NCBI RefSeq assembly: GCF_022539315.1
Contig: NC_066323.1
Span: 4,218,219 to 4,282,218, forward strand
DNA from: Serinus canaria
Taxonomy: Eukaryota > Chordata > Aves > Passeriformes > Fringillidae
Length of the DNA: 64,000 bases
Direction: 5' to 3'
Part shown: positions 27,601 through 40,690 of the stretch, piece by piece
How the letters are laid out: every line of letters starts with the position of its first letter
Position numbering within the stretch: the first letter of the stretch is position 1
The notes under the pieces: model-generated
The model's database searches: none
Told to the model about the DNA's origin: nothing
The model's input: only the letters and a program-made list of their open reading frames with translations
Made by a program: the position numbers and the translations under genes

Positions 27601-29204
27601 GGTGATCTCCTCTCCTCACTGCAACACTAAGCAAGCTGGGTGCCTCATCTCTACAAAGCCCAGAATTTGCAAATTTGTGAGGATCTCAACCTAACAATGA
27701 GGAGTCATTTGCTTTGTAAGCAGATACCTCATTCTGCTCAAAACAATATGTGTCTTGACATCTTCCTGGCTAACCCTAACATCAGGGTGGCCATTCCAGA
27801 ACAGCATCACTATTACCTGCACTGCCTGGGGCAGCCAGGGAGCCTGGGGAGCAAGGAAGGATGGATGAACATACAGAACCCTCCACTGCAGCTCTCACTG
27901 TCTGCTCAGTCCCAGCTTGAAGTACCACCACCATTACAGAAAATTAGCAAGGAAGAGTGTTTTGACAGAGGCTGAGAATGCTGTACCAGGACAACACAGC
28001 TCTGCAGGCGAGGCTGGAGTAAGCCACCCCTTGCCAAAGTCACTGCAGCAGAGATCAGTTACAGACCCTTCAGAACAATCTGCCAAAATAACAGTAATTA
28101 GGAAATAAAGAGTTCATTCCTGTGCTCCTCTCGGGCTGCTGGCTGACAGCTTTGCTCCAGCTGGAATGGAGGGCACTGTCACCTCAGCAGCCGCTGCCAC
28201 GAGCTGCTCCCGCAAAGGGCACTCCAGGCTCCTCCAGGAACAGCCACGCTTCACCTCGAGCCAGGGCAGGAAAAGGCATGTGGCTAAGAAAGGGGAGCCT
28301 TGGAAGACCTCTCATTAAATGTCTCCATGTGGAGTGAACAGAGCTAGCTGGAACAGCAGCAGCTCATGCTGCAAAGACGCGTTAAAAACAAAGCAAAACC
28401 CCAGAATGGGAACCAAAGCTTAAAAATACAGCACATTGCTCAGATGGGTATTGTGTTATATACACATTTTACAGTGAAGAGAACGAAGAAAAAAAAAAAG
28501 GGGACACTATTTTTTTAGAAGGAAGCCATCATACTGGCTCGGAAGAATTTCCTTCCGTCATCAGCAGAGCAAAGGATCTGTGAGAAAACGTCCTTCCTGC
28601 AAAAAGAGGGGAAACAATTTCTGGCTTGAAGCTAAAAAATGAAGCAATAAACCCTCTCAAGCTCAACTGAACAAAATACCATGAGAGCTTTTAGGCGGAG
28701 CTGAGCCTGACCTTAAGCCTGGCCTGGCTAACTGTAGCCTTCTCATGAGATTAAATAAAAATAAAAAATCATGCCCTGTGCCTTGGCGTTCTGAGGGACA
28801 CACCCTCCTGCCATCAGCCCTGGCTTGCCACCAGTCACTTCATTTGAGACTTCTGTTCACCTTGAAGCAAAACATGCAACTATACAAATGAGTTTTTCCA
28901 TATTTTCAATGCAAATAGGGGATTATTCAAAAATAAGTTATCTCAGCCTCCTAGGAGACATGGAAAGGTCACAGAGCAGGCTGCAGAATATTTTCCCAGC
29001 CTTCCTCAAAAATATTTAAACTTACATGATTTCTCTATTTTAAGGCCTTCGCTGAGGTTTCTTCCCAAAAGTTCCGAAAAATAATCAATTAAATGAAACT
29101 GCTCTACAAAAAGAGGACACCTAAGGACAAGCAAGTGTGGGCAGGAAAATAGATTTTGGTACTTCTATGAACTCTGGCAGCAAAGACAGGGGCAGATGGA
29201 AGCA

Positions 29205-29512
29205 GCAGCGAGGGAGCTCAGCTGAGCAGAGCATGTGCCCAGCAGTGCCACCCTGCACCTCGCTCCAGACACACAATTCCCATTCCTGGATCTCGCTGGA
29301 GCAAAGGGCACGGGCATCCCCGGTGCCCATGGTGGGAGACACGGGGCTGGAAAGGAGCGTGGAGGAGGATGAGGGGATGTGGGAGCAGGGCAGCCCCATG
29401 GCTGGGGAGCTGCCAAGGCTGGCAGCAGCGATGCTGCAGGATTGCGTTCGCCTGGCTCGCACGGGAGCGGAGCTGCCTGTGACTCACAGCTCTGCACCAC
29501 TCGGCCCAGCTT
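29205..29512. promoter_or_regulatory. GC-rich, CpG-enriched intronic patch
   Basis: I counted 14 CpG dinucleotides between 29205 and 29512, well above neighbouring intron, with high GC content. A T16 run and then a GC box with a G4 motif follow at 29.58-29.71 kb. Composition alone cannot separate an intronic alternative promoter or enhancer from a GC-rich chance segment. By my rough estimate it does not reach standard CpG-island criteria. Overlapping frames (233 codons plus, 197 codons minus) look like GC-driven open frames without domains. Confidence 0.35.
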
Positions 29513-29579
29513 CCCTCCCTTCCCAACTGGCTTCAGTATTAGATGTATTATTATTCCTTTCTCCTTTCTTTGGGTTTTG

Positions 29580-29595
29580 TTTTTTTTTTTTTTTT
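29580..29595. repeat. T16 homopolymer
   Basis: Sixteen T after a CT-rich run, between the GC-rich patch at 29.2-29.5 kb and the C-rich repeat at 29.69 kb. On the gene strand it is A16. Confidence 0.8.
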
Positions 29596-29690
29596 GCCTC
29601 ACTGGCTGTTTCACTGCTCGCCAAAATATCTTCTGCTCAAGGGAGGGAGCTGCAGAGGGCGAAAGCCAGGGCTGACAAGGAGCCTGCCAG

Positions 29691-29711
29691 CCCCAGCCCC
29701 AGCCCGCCCCC
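29691..29711 (-). other. Canonical G-quadruplex motif with GC box, transcript strand
   Basis: The minus strand reads G5-C-G3-CT-G4-CT-G4, four G tracts with loops of 1, 2 and 2, a strong G4 candidate in the TNIK pre-mRNA and coding strand. It includes GGGGCGGGC, a consensus Sp1/KLF GC box. It forms the edge of a GC-rich patch. Confidence 0.7.
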
Positions 29712-32700
29712 ACAGCCACCATGGAGAAGCATCTGGGATGTGAACTTTTATTTTCCACTCATTCAATCAGAAATTCCTTGTAGGAGGTTTGCTAGTTCAC
29801 GTAACGCTGCAATAACAAAACAGGTTTTCAGTGTTTAATTCACAACACTAACCTGGGCTCTAAAAGCCTCTAATTTTTCCACGAGCCCCCGGCTAATGGG
29901 ATGTCTCCAACCTTTCTAGTGGATCCTTTGTTTAGAGACTCAAGTAATCTCTGTCACAGCCTGAAAACAAACTTCTCGTCTCCTTTCACCTTAAAAAGTA
30001 AAGTAAGATCTATAATAATTAATACTAAACTGAGTTAAGAAGGAAGTGAGCGAGGAAGACTAAGTGGCAGTCCTGCTGATATCTGTGGGAATGTGCCTAC
30101 CCAAAAGTTGATGGGAACAGACCCACAGAGCTGCTCTCCAGGTACCAGAGCTCAGTGCAAATCTTTGGGCTATGAGTCCATTTCTCAGGATGATTATTTA
30201 ATGAAGATGGGGATGTGCTCCAGCTAGAACAGGATGCACCAAGTGCCAGCTAATGTGGCCACTGGTGTTGGTTGGATGCACAAACTTGCTGGGGTTTCAA
30301 AGAGGAATGGAGAGTAAATCACCCGTGTTCAGGGTTTGCATGGGATGCACCAAATCCCAGGTTATGGGAAGAGCCCACAGGTGGTACCAAAGGTAACATC
30401 CTGAACACACCACAGAAAGAGGTATTTGAAGCTGTCTGAGAAGAGGAGATGCCCCCCATCTTTGACCAGACAAGGGAGGCAGCCTGGGCAGGCACACACA
30501 AACGCTTTAGGTCCTACCCCCAGGCAGAAGGCAGCACCTGAAGTCAGCTGGGTAATTCAGTCTTGTCTCCCCATCTTGGCTGCTGGCAGAGGGGCTGATG
30601 AGTAACCTTCAGGAAAAGTGGTTTGCCCCATTCCACCAACTTGTACAGGCTACGGACAGACACAAGGATGCCACCAGCAGAGCAGAATCAGGCCAGGCTC
30701 TGCAGACAGGGGTTTGCTGCTCTGACTGAGCAGCTACAGTTTCCATGGTTAAGTTTTCATTCAGAAGCCAAAGCTACCCATACACAAAGTGAACTAAATC
30801 AGTTTCATCACTGAACCCTGCAGCACTACAGAGTCACCTTCCTCTGCAGAAAAAACACTGCTCCTCACAGATCCTTTGGCTTGTTGAGATCTAAGGTGTG
30901 TCTGCACCCTCCATAAGAGACCACGACCAGTGCCAGGCCCTGGGAATGCACAGATTGTGTGTGACGCCACCAAAAACTATCCTGGGTCCAGGTAATCTGT
31001 GTCCACAGCTGCCTGCTCACTCAGCTCCCTTTCATCCATTCTTCAAAGTCTCCCCTGATGCTTCCAAAAGTGATCTTATTCCTACACCGAGCCACTCAAA
31101 TTTGTCGCCATCAATTCTGCACTCACACAGGTTTTCTCCTCTGCTGCTGAAGACAGACCAGCTTCTCTGCAGGACCCCAAGGCCTGCAGGGACCACAGCC
31201 AAACCTGCAGCTACCACAGCTTCCTTTGTGCTCTTTGCACCAGCAAGGGCTCTTTAGAGGATGGAGCATCTGCAAAGCTCATTCCCACAGCTAACAGCCT
31301 TCTCTGCACCGAGTGCTGAAGATGTGCTGAGACCTGTCTGGTTTTTTCAGCAGCAGCTTTCCCTCAATACTGACCCCAAAGCCAGTTTTTCTTTGAGGAC
31401 TCAAGGTCAGTCAGACCTTGGGAGAGGCAGAGGGTGTCTGCTATAGGACGGTTTGTGCAGATACAGGGAACATATCCCAGGTGAATGGAGGAACCCGGAT
31501 CCTTCAGTAACTGACTTGGACTTACCCAAACACACCCTACAATCCTCACACCTCACCCTCTTTGCTAAATCCTGTGTTTCTTGCTTCAGTTGCACCGCTA
31601 CTTTTTCCCCTGGGTGAATCCCTTTTCTTTCACAACATTCCTTTTTCTAAACTCAGCAGTAGATCTTGTGGTAGCCTTTAATGGTGGGCATCAATAAAAC
31701 AAGCCAGCCTTGCTAGTCTTTTGTTTTCCAGTCAGACATATGTCTGCTTTCTCCCCCTCAGTACTATTTTCCTCTAAGCACCAGCTCAGCTGAGGGACTC
31801 CTGCATCACTGCTGCCAGGCTGACATCATTTAGATGGATGTTGTGGGGCCAGTCACTCCTGAGATCTGCCTCACTCCTCCATCATTTGGAGGTGCTCATC
31901 TATTACAACCATTTCCCTTCACATTTTCCTTCACCACTCTAACAAATTATCACCATCCCTACCACATGCACTATATCTGCTACACATTTCTAGGTACCTC
32001 TGCTCCAAACAGTTTTATTAGAAGCCTTTGTACCCATTAAGGACTGAAAGGATGAGTGCCAGTGGCCTTTTGTAGGTTAATACACAAGAGATCAAGAGAG
32101 TGCAAGGTATTCTGTTTATTCAAATTACTCATTTTACATTATAATAGTATGAATATTAATATTGTCCATTGAAAAAGTGTGTTAATTAGGAGGCTGGCAG
32201 TTTTTTGGACCACTGCCACACAAAATAAGCACTCAGGGGTTCGTGACTATTCAAACCCACATCCCAAATTGCCATTTACAACAGTGGCACACTCAGTTCA
32301 AGAGCCAAATCACCAAAACAATTAACAAGGGAACAGCCTACAGAGGGTTAATATTACTTATTTTTCCTCAACTAATTTCAGTTATTCCCCTTCCTAGTAA
32401 AACAGTATTTAACCAAACCACAAATAATTTGCATAGCACACACGTGCTGGCTGCTGGGAGGTTTTCAAGCAAACAGAACAAATGCTTCATTAATAACTAA
32501 GTGCCAAGAAATGCAGAAAGAATTTTGTACCAGACTATGAAAACCAAAGTAGTTTATTCCTCTGAGGCTTGCCTTGGATTAAACACTATGCTCTTTTGAT
32601 AAGACTGGTCTGGACACATGAGAAAATGGAGAAGGCAAGGTCCACATATGTACAAGAAGGACTCAAACTTGGGAGGTTGTTGTAGTTCAGACACAACTTT

Positions 32701-34291
32701 TTTAAGCAGGCAAAGCACTCACAAGCTCAGGGAGAAGCCTGGTCACAGGCACATTAATAGCACATAGATGATCTTTAACAGATATGATATTTCCCCTTTC
32801 CAGTTTCTGTTTCTATTTTTATCTGACAGCATGGATGTGCAATCTTCACTGTAGTCTGCTGATCTCAAGGCTAATCTTCGTTTTCTGCCAGCAAAATGAA
32901 AGGTCAGCTACAGACCAGACACCAGAAAGGCCTCCCAGATGCCTGGTATTTATGGACCTGGTGATCTGGATGTCAGTGAGCATCTTGCCACAGAGGAAGC
33001 AAGCAGAACTGCAGACCAGCAGCCCTGAGCACCACTGATCACCACCAGGAAACCAACAACGCTCCCCCAAATGCTTGAGATCTGCAAAACACATTCTTTT
33101 TCCCACCATGGAATAAACCCCAAACATTTTTGGTTTTTGTAAAACCAAGATTTGCACCAAGGGGTCCGATCTGAATGAAAACCTCATAGGTTTTGGTTGG
33201 GTGTTTTCCCAAGGTGCAGGAGAAGCACATTTGATGCCTAGAATCTTTTCCCTTCTGCTTCAGGGAAGGTGTTTTCCTTTAGGAACACTTTAAGTTGGAA
33301 ACACAAATTTCCCACCTGTGAAGCCACTGCCATACCATAATTATTAAGGGTCAAAGTCCTTCTACTCCTCAAAGAGGTTACAGCCAAAATCTATCTTCAC
33401 AAATCAGGGTTTCTCAGCATTGTGAGACTGACAAAACTTAGTGCCACCCTCTTGAACACCTCAAATAAGCTAACTTTACCTCATACCCATCAGTCAACAG
33501 ATTCACTTTCCCTGCAGGACCTTCAGCAAAGCTTCCCAGCCCCATTTATGAAAGTAGAGACTTGAAAACATCTGCCAAGACACAATGACTTCATTTTTAG
33601 AAGCTCTCGGTGCCCTGACCTGCAGTGTAAGTCAACAAAAGAATGGGGTCTGCCAGCATAGCTGCAGGTCAGGTCCCCTTTTGCCTCAGTGTAAACTAAG
33701 GCATCTAAAATTAAAGCAGACTCCTGTGAGGATGACCAGGGCCTCTAGTCTTTGCATTCCCAGCTTGACATTTGGGGCTGCAGATGAGATTTTGCATGTG
33801 CACATACACACACACAGGCTTGGGGTGAGAGAAAGGTTCAAACAAAAGGTTCAAAAAGAATTTCAGGCTCTTGAAGACCATCAGTTGGAAGCAGCTGCAG
33901 AAACCTTTGATAATTCCCTGGGTTACTGAGCACTTTGCTGCTTAAATCTCTCCCTGGCCAGAGCTATTGCCTGTCACCCACCAAAAGCTAATCCTCTTTT
34001 TTTCTGATTTCATCTCTATCTTCTCTTTTCCCCCTCTCCATACGAGTGCAAAGCACCTTTAATCTTAATTTCAGATGTACTTCTCATGATGCTGCAGATG
34101 TGTTATCTGCCACTGACAGTATTTGCCACCTATTTCTCCTTAAAGGACACTGCTTGACCTTGTAACAGCTTCCATGCCTCCAGCTTTAGAGGCTGAGCAT
34201 TTCTGTTTTGATGGATCACAAGTAATCACTTTTCTGTATCCATTATTAGCAGTGAACCAACTACCCAGCTTTGCTTCTGCTTTGCTGGTTA

Positions 34292-34303
34292 CCCCCCCCC
34301 CCC
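34292..34303. repeat. C12 homopolymer
   Basis: Twelve consecutive C on the plus strand (G12 in the transcript), in otherwise mixed-composition intron. Confidence 0.85.
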
Positions 34304-36037
34304 AAATGCAGCATTTTTTCTGGGCAGAGACATATTATGGCAATTCAGACACTGACAACTGTGTAAATCACACCCAGGCAAAAGTTATTGATGACCTCAT
34401 TCCAGTAAAGCATGAGATGATCAACCTGCCCCACGGTATTTTGATCATCTGAGAACCCTGAAATTGAAAGTCGCAGGCTCCATTTTGCTTGGAAACCTAA
34501 CAAAAGGCATTAACTGTGACAAAAGGCACTTAGAACATCTCTTAAATTATCTCATTTCACACCAGCAGTAACAAATACTCATTTTCCTTTATTAACATAC
34601 TCTCCTTGCCCATAACCTCTCTCATTTTTCTAGTTCTGAATTAAAATGCTTTCAAGTTATTGATCCCTTCTGCCGGAATTCTCTTCTCCTGTTTTTATTA
34701 GTTCTTGTACACAGCCTAATTTGAGTGATATGAACAGTGCACCCAGCATAAGCACCTCTCTGGCAGACCTGTCTCCCAGGAGCCGACGTGATTAATCTCT
34801 CCCGTGCAAGACAAGTCACGTTCCACAGCCCCAGCTCCTCCACACTGCTGGTGTGCTCAGAATGGCACTCTCACACCTGTTATTAAATTATGTAATTACC
34901 TTCTTTCTTCTCAAGTGCCTTCCCAAAGAGGCTGTAGACAGTCACCAGTAAGGGAAGAAGAAAACTCAATACTGGGAGCGTCTGCTGGAGCTTTCAAGAG
35001 CATTTGCTGTTGCCTGTCACTGGATTTCTCCCCGTGCCAACTCAGCCGTGGGCTCCCCCGCGCCCAAGGAACATTCCCTAGGCCTGGAATAGGGCTGAAG
35101 GCAGTAACCAGCAAAGGCACACACTGCTGTGGCTATGCCAGGAGCTGCATCACCTCCCCAGGGACGTGGGATGCCCTCACCGATGGCTGGGGCTCCTTGC
35201 ACCCTCACTGGCAGGCACATTCCAATGCCAGGGGCTCAGCCAGCTCAGGGTGGGGCTCACACACTGCCCCCACTGGGCTTAAACCCAACTGATATACAGA
35301 GTCCTCTAAACACAACCCCAGGCACTGTATCACACGTTTAGGGCTCTTTCTAGAAGAAAGATGACAGATTTGGAGGGAGAAGAGTGATCTTAGACACACG
35401 GCACAGCCCAAAATTGTGCTCTCTGTGAGCCCTTCTGCTAATCCCCTTCTGGGTGCCCTGTGGAACAGCTGGCACCACTCTGCAACCCTGTATCTGCTGT
35501 GGAACAGCATGGGAAAAGCACCAAATTCCCTTGGCCATGCCAAGTTTTAGCTACTGTGGGCAGATGCAAGTTAAGAAGACCCAAACCAAATCCCCAAGAT
35601 TGCCACAAGGGAGAAAAAGGCTGGAAGATGGAGGTGGTGCTGTAGTGCTTAACTTGGGTGAGCAAATGTGTTGTGCTTTCTCTGCACAAGGATAAATGCC
35701 AATGATTCACAGAGCCCAAGTCAGCCCAGGCCAAAGACACACAAATGCCATGAGAACCAGCCTCTCCCTCAAGCAGAAAGCTGTAACCTGGCTCTCCTGG
35801 GACTGCACAATCCAGCAAGCCAGCACAGCAAATCCATTTCCAGTACAAGGAGTTACAAGGCAGCCAGCATGAAGGAACAATGTACCCCCCCATCCATGGT
35901 GGCTTTTAATGGCTGAACAGTGACAGATCTTGAATCCAGCTGCTCCTGTCAGGGCTGAACTCCATCACTGCTGAGGGATGCCACAGCCATGCCCTGGACC
36001 ACTGCCCAGCTGAGGGACTTCCCTGAGATGCTCACCA

Positions 36038-36047
36038 CCCCCCCCCC
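36038..36047. repeat. C10 homopolymer
   Basis: Ten consecutive C followed by AGCCCCC. On the minus strand this is GGGGGCT followed by G10, a G-rich segment with quadruplex potential. Confidence 0.8.
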
Positions 36048-37400
36048 AGCCCCCAAATCAGTGTGGAGTACCCCAAACCACACCATGACTTCCCCAACAG
36101 ATGCTGGCTTTTGTCAGTTAAAAAAACATTAAAAATACTGGAGGAATTCTTTCAGCAGGTGTTCAAGGGCCCAGCTCACTGCTGGGCTGCTGCAGGATTT
36201 TCAGCTGATGCTGAGTGTTTTCTATGTGACCAGCACTCACCCCCTGGATGCTGTCCTTCAGTGCCATGGATCAAGACTTTCCTGCATTTTGGGCAGTTTC
36301 ATGACTACAGCAAACAATGTTTCTGCAGAGTCCAAAAATGTAATCTGACATTGTGTTTCAGAAGCCTGCTTCACAAGATTTCCATCTTCTTTGGCAAACT
36401 ACCCCTTGTGTTAGCTTTATTGGCATTCACATACACAATTCACAACTCATCTGGAACAGGCTATTTACAGAAATTCTGCTGAACTGGTCTTTCTATTAGT
36501 TATGTAGAAAAGGTTTGGCCTTGATCCTGGACCTGCTGAATAAAAGTGTGAAAGGGAAAATCTGTGAAGTCCAGGAATGCAAAGGCATTTCCACTGGTGC
36601 TGCCCACTTCAACTACAGCCATAACTGCTCCAAAAGAACAAGAGACTAATGGCAAATCCAGTGGAATTTGCAATTTTTCCTAAGCCCTGATGACTGCTTA
36701 TATTGAATTTCTACCTCTGGAAAACAAAGATGCATTTCCAGCCTTTTGTATTGTCTGTGAGAGTTTTCAACTCCTTTTATGTCCCAGGTGGGGACAGGGG
36801 AGGTTGGCTGGAGACTTCTGAATGCTCAAGTTACTGAATGAGGCATCTTATCCTCAAACAATGGTTTTGTTCAGGGAAAAATTACAACACCAAGGGAAGT
36901 ACTGGCATAATGACTTATAAACTGCAAGATATGATGGAAATCTCCCATCTTTTCAAAAGGGGATGCAAAGCAAGAAGAAAAGACTTAAGCTAGAAGGATG
37001 AAATGGCTCCCTGTCCCCATCTCACTCTGCTGGCCCCAGAGATGAGAGCAGAAGAGATGGTGGTGTCTCCCAGCACATCTGCTTACCTCTGTTTGCTTTC
37101 CCATTGAGGCTGACACGTTCAACCTTTCCTCAGCAACAGCCACCATAAGTTTGGGGCTTTTTAAATACAAATCTACACTGCCACACAAGACACTGACCTG
37201 AATGCAGGCACAAAGCCCCACCAGCCCAATGCCCTGGTCATTACACCATCATCAGGAAAGTTAAGGACAGGGAGCAGAGGCCTTGGAACAAATTCCTAGC
37301 TTTCCCTTCCAACCCTCCAACTATTTAACATTACAACAGGGGTTCTGGAGGAGGAGCTCAACTGAGAGATCAGAGATTCCCACACCATCCCAAACTTGAG

Positions 37401-37412
37401 CCCCCCCCCCCC
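37401..37412. repeat. C12 homopolymer
   Basis: Twelve consecutive C (G12 in the transcript), the last of the poly-C runs. Confidence 0.85.
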
Positions 37413-40294
37413 AGGAATCCCTGCAGACCTTAATTAAGATTGCTTGCCCAGATGGAGGAACCACCCTGAAGTTCACACAACAACAGCTATGGAAAGGAAA
37501 ACACAATACCAACCTGTCAGGAACAAATCACACCTTTTAGCTAATAATTAGGCATACTTTTATTAATGTAGCTGTTTTACTGTGTAATCCTGACCTCAAT
37601 TGCTCTAGATACCATGTAGTCAACATAAAATACATTTCTTCACACTAACCCTGTTAAAAACCATTTCTTGAAGGAACAGAAGAACTGTAAGGAACTAACA
37701 CCACTTGTTTATTGGTTTATTATAAACCAGACTTATTGAAATAATATGCACACTCAGCACTAACTGGGAAAAAAAAATCACATCAAGTTAAGGCCAGTCC
37801 ACTGAAATGAGATGAGATGGGACCATCATCTGCTCCCTACAGTCCAGGTGGAGCATCTCCTCCAGTGACAGCAGCATGTCACCTGCCTAGCCAAGGGGCT
37901 CCTGCCTCTCCACCTCAGTGCCCATGGAGAGCTAACAAAGCCAGCACAGCTTCCAGACCAGGCCTGTGGCCTAAAATTAAATACAGGCATCTGATACCCA
38001 GTTCTGTCCTTTACAAAACTCTCTCCCTTCCACAGCTCCCATTTTTGAACACAATAGGCTGGATTACCTCGCTGTCCCTTTTTGTCCCTTCATGCCCAGG
38101 CCATTTCATTATCATTCACTATCAGGCTCACCTTGACAGTGGGTTAAAAAAGAAGAGGCATGCAGAAGGCTACTCTTTCTGTAATCTCACTGGGTCACAA
38201 AAATCCCTGCAAATATTAGAAACTGAAGCAAAGCAGCATCCCTTCCACTCTGGGGTGCTCCTCCTGCTGATGCTGCTGTGACTCTTGGTGAGACCCCCAA
38301 CCACACAAATGAAGCAGCCCAACAAGCCAGGAGGATCCTACAGCCCCACACTAAATCAGAGATTCACACCAAGAGAAAGTCCACAGCCTGCTTCCAAATG
38401 CTGTGGGATTTTTTTCCTCTTCTTGCATAAGAAAGGCAGATTGGTGTAAATTTTTTTTTGTTGTTTAAGTCTTCATATTTGGAAGCAGGCTGTGTTTGCT
38501 TGGCACTTTCCATCTTTAGGTAATTAGTGTAAAGGGCTTCCCAGGTAAACCTAAGAATAAAGAGCAGATTTGAAGAGAGGCACCATTCTCTCTGCAGTGA
38601 GCCTTCAAAGCATAGCCAGAAGAAGCTGCAGAGCTCCAGCCAGCTCCCTGTAGGCATCACTTGCCTCCAAGTCCTCAGGGTCAGCCACAAGCCAAGCTGC
38701 ATCAAAACTTGGAGTGACAAAAAAAAAAGACAAGCGAGAAACGTCTCTGAAGACAAACACCACAGCTCTTGCAAAAGCTTCAAATCCACAGCCTGGACCA
38801 GCGTTTACAGCTTGCTGCTCCTCCCATCCCCTTCTCTAAGCTTTCTAAAAAGTGCCTTCCTAGCTGAGAGTGGCACCTCCAGAGCTGGGAGGAACAAAAC
38901 ACTTCCCAGCTCCAAAACCTATTTTTCAGCGCTTCTCTCGGTTGTTTTCCTCAGCTGACCTAGTAGCAGCTGCTGCACTTGCTCCTCTGGGAATCAGCCT
39001 TGCTCCCAGCATTTTGTTTCCAAACTGTTGGTGCAGGGGCACCCAGCCTCCCATGGCCTCAGAGATCGATTTCCAATGCTGGTACCACCCAGCAGCTCTG
39101 AGCTCTGCCCCCCAAACCACCCCAGCACTGCTCTCTTTTCGATTATATCAGGAAAAGGGTAAGGACAGGGATGGGAAAGAAAGATGGGAAAGAAGAAGAG
39201 AGGAGGCACTTAGCAAAGGTCACTGGAGAAGTCCACAGCAGTGAGGTCCTGGCCCCCAGCTCCCTGTGCACTGCACCAGGCTCCAATTCACTACAAGAGC
39301 AGGTTACTTCTTAAATACAATATCCAAGTTTACAACTGCAAAAAACAGCAGGTACCAGCCTCTGCTGGGAGCAAGAAGCTCCTCACCTGTGCCCTGCAGC
39401 CCGGGGTTCCCATTAGAGGGATATAACCCAAGAGCAAATGTGTTTTGTAACCCACCCGAGCCTTAGAGCACCCAGCAGCCACAGCCACACCCTTGTAAAA
39501 CACTGCTGGTAAGATACTACAGCGAGCAGAGCAATGGGAGCTTCAGCACACAAGAAGCCTCCCCTCCCAAAACACAGAGTTCTGTTTTCACATGCAATAA
39601 CCCCAATTCTGAAAGCTGGCTCTTTTCTAAACGCCTCCCCCACACACTGCATCCTCACCTCTCGCTTTCAGTGCCCCCACAAAAGATCTGGCCAAGACTG
39701 AATTCCCAGCCCAGCCATTCCTCTGGGACAGGAGAATGTGGCACTGAACATGGTGCTTGCTCCTATGATCCACAAAGCAGCTGCTTGCACAAAGCACCTT
39801 GTAATGCCACAAGCCAAGGAGGGGGCTGCTCTCCCTCTGTTCCCTATCCATGCCTGGCACCCACATAAATGGCACTGCAGACCCAACCACCACATTCCCC
39901 ACGCTTTGCAGCACCACTGACTTTACTTGGCATCTTCAAAAGCAGCTTTTTTAACCCTCAGACATTGCAGATTTTTTTTTTTTCTTGTCCTGCAAAGCTG
40001 TGCAATATTTACAGAATCAGAGCATCCAGCAATGCAAGGCAGAGTGGACAAATGTCACTCCACAGACACACCAGTCTGCTCCTGACCTTCACCCTGCCCT
40101 TTCCCTTCACAAACTCAGCAGGGAGGGAAAGGGAACAGAGATTTAAAGGGAGGCAATACAGAAACATTTTTAATCACCTTTTATAACCTGCATTCTCTAG
40201 GACTGAAAAAGCACCTTTCCCTTACATTATTCAGAAAGCAGCAAAGCTAATGTGACATATTGGTGTGTAGGTGTGTGGGGGCTGGTTTCTTGTC

Positions 40295-40316
40295 GGGGGG
40301 GAGGGAGGGCTGAGGG
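40295..40316 (+). other. Canonical G-quadruplex motif, plus strand
   Basis: G7-A-GGG-A-GGG-CTGA-GGG gives four G tracts of at least three with loops of 1, 1 and 4, so it meets the usual G4 rule. The G-rich strand is the non-transcript (template) strand of TNIK. It lies 70 bases from a T17 run. Folding is not shown by sequence alone. Confidence 0.7.
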
Positions 40317-40386
40317 CTCGCTCTGTGTTTCAGAGAAATGAAGCAGCACAAGATGTACCAGTTGCTCTGGTAACAAAGCTTTTGCC

Positions 40387-40403
40387 TTTTTTTTTTTTTT
40401 TTT
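40387..40403. repeat. T17 homopolymer
   Basis: Seventeen T ending in TAAAG. A simple repeat with no element body recognised beside it. Confidence 0.85.
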
Positions 40404-40669
40404 AAAGAATGAAGCATCATTTTAAGCATTTTTCGGTTCAGACTTCCTTGCCTGCATGGCAAAAACAAATCTGCATTTCAGAAACACACACATACTCCAT
40501 TTGAGTCAGCATGGAAAGGACTTTCTCCTCCAGAGCTACTATAACATCGTGGAGAAGCTGCTACATTGAGGTTGCCCATTTTCCTTCTGATAAGGCTACA
40601 GGAGTTACCACAGACCAGCACTCCAGCCCAGCCCCTTCCTGCAACCCAGAAAGAGCTGGTAAAAGCCCA

Positions 40670-40690
40670 GCACCACCTGTGAGGTGGTGC
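40670..40690. repeat. Perfect 9-bp inverted repeat, loop of 3
   Basis: GCACCACCT (40670-40678), loop GTG, then AGGTGGTGC (40682-40690). A GC-rich stem with a tight loop, stable as RNA on either strand. The core CACCTGTGAGGTG also contains two E2-box-like half sites (CACCT/AGGTG). Confidence 0.8.

Larger units (their letters stand above)
30000..40290. other. Intron 2 interval without genes
   Basis: No exon, RNA gene or transposon recognised. Visible items are three poly-C runs (34.3, 36.0, 37.4 kb), a short CA repeat near 33805, an AT-rich stretch at 32.1-32.4 kb with an octamer ATTTGCAT at 32427-32434, a TGGTTTAT-T-ATAAACCA palindrome at 37713-37729, a purine-rich run at 39160-39210 and a T12 run at 39972-39983. 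Confidence 0.6.

Noticed and set aside
29137..29838. 233-codon plus-strand open frame
   Set aside because: Starts in a GC-rich patch and reads through a T16 run as a phenylalanine run; no domain, no splice context, antisense to TNIK. Low stop density from GC content explains it.
32230..32275. tRNA-like GGTTCGTGACTATTCAAACC segment
   Set aside because: Has a T-loop-like GGTTCG but no matching A box, anticodon arm or acceptor pairing.
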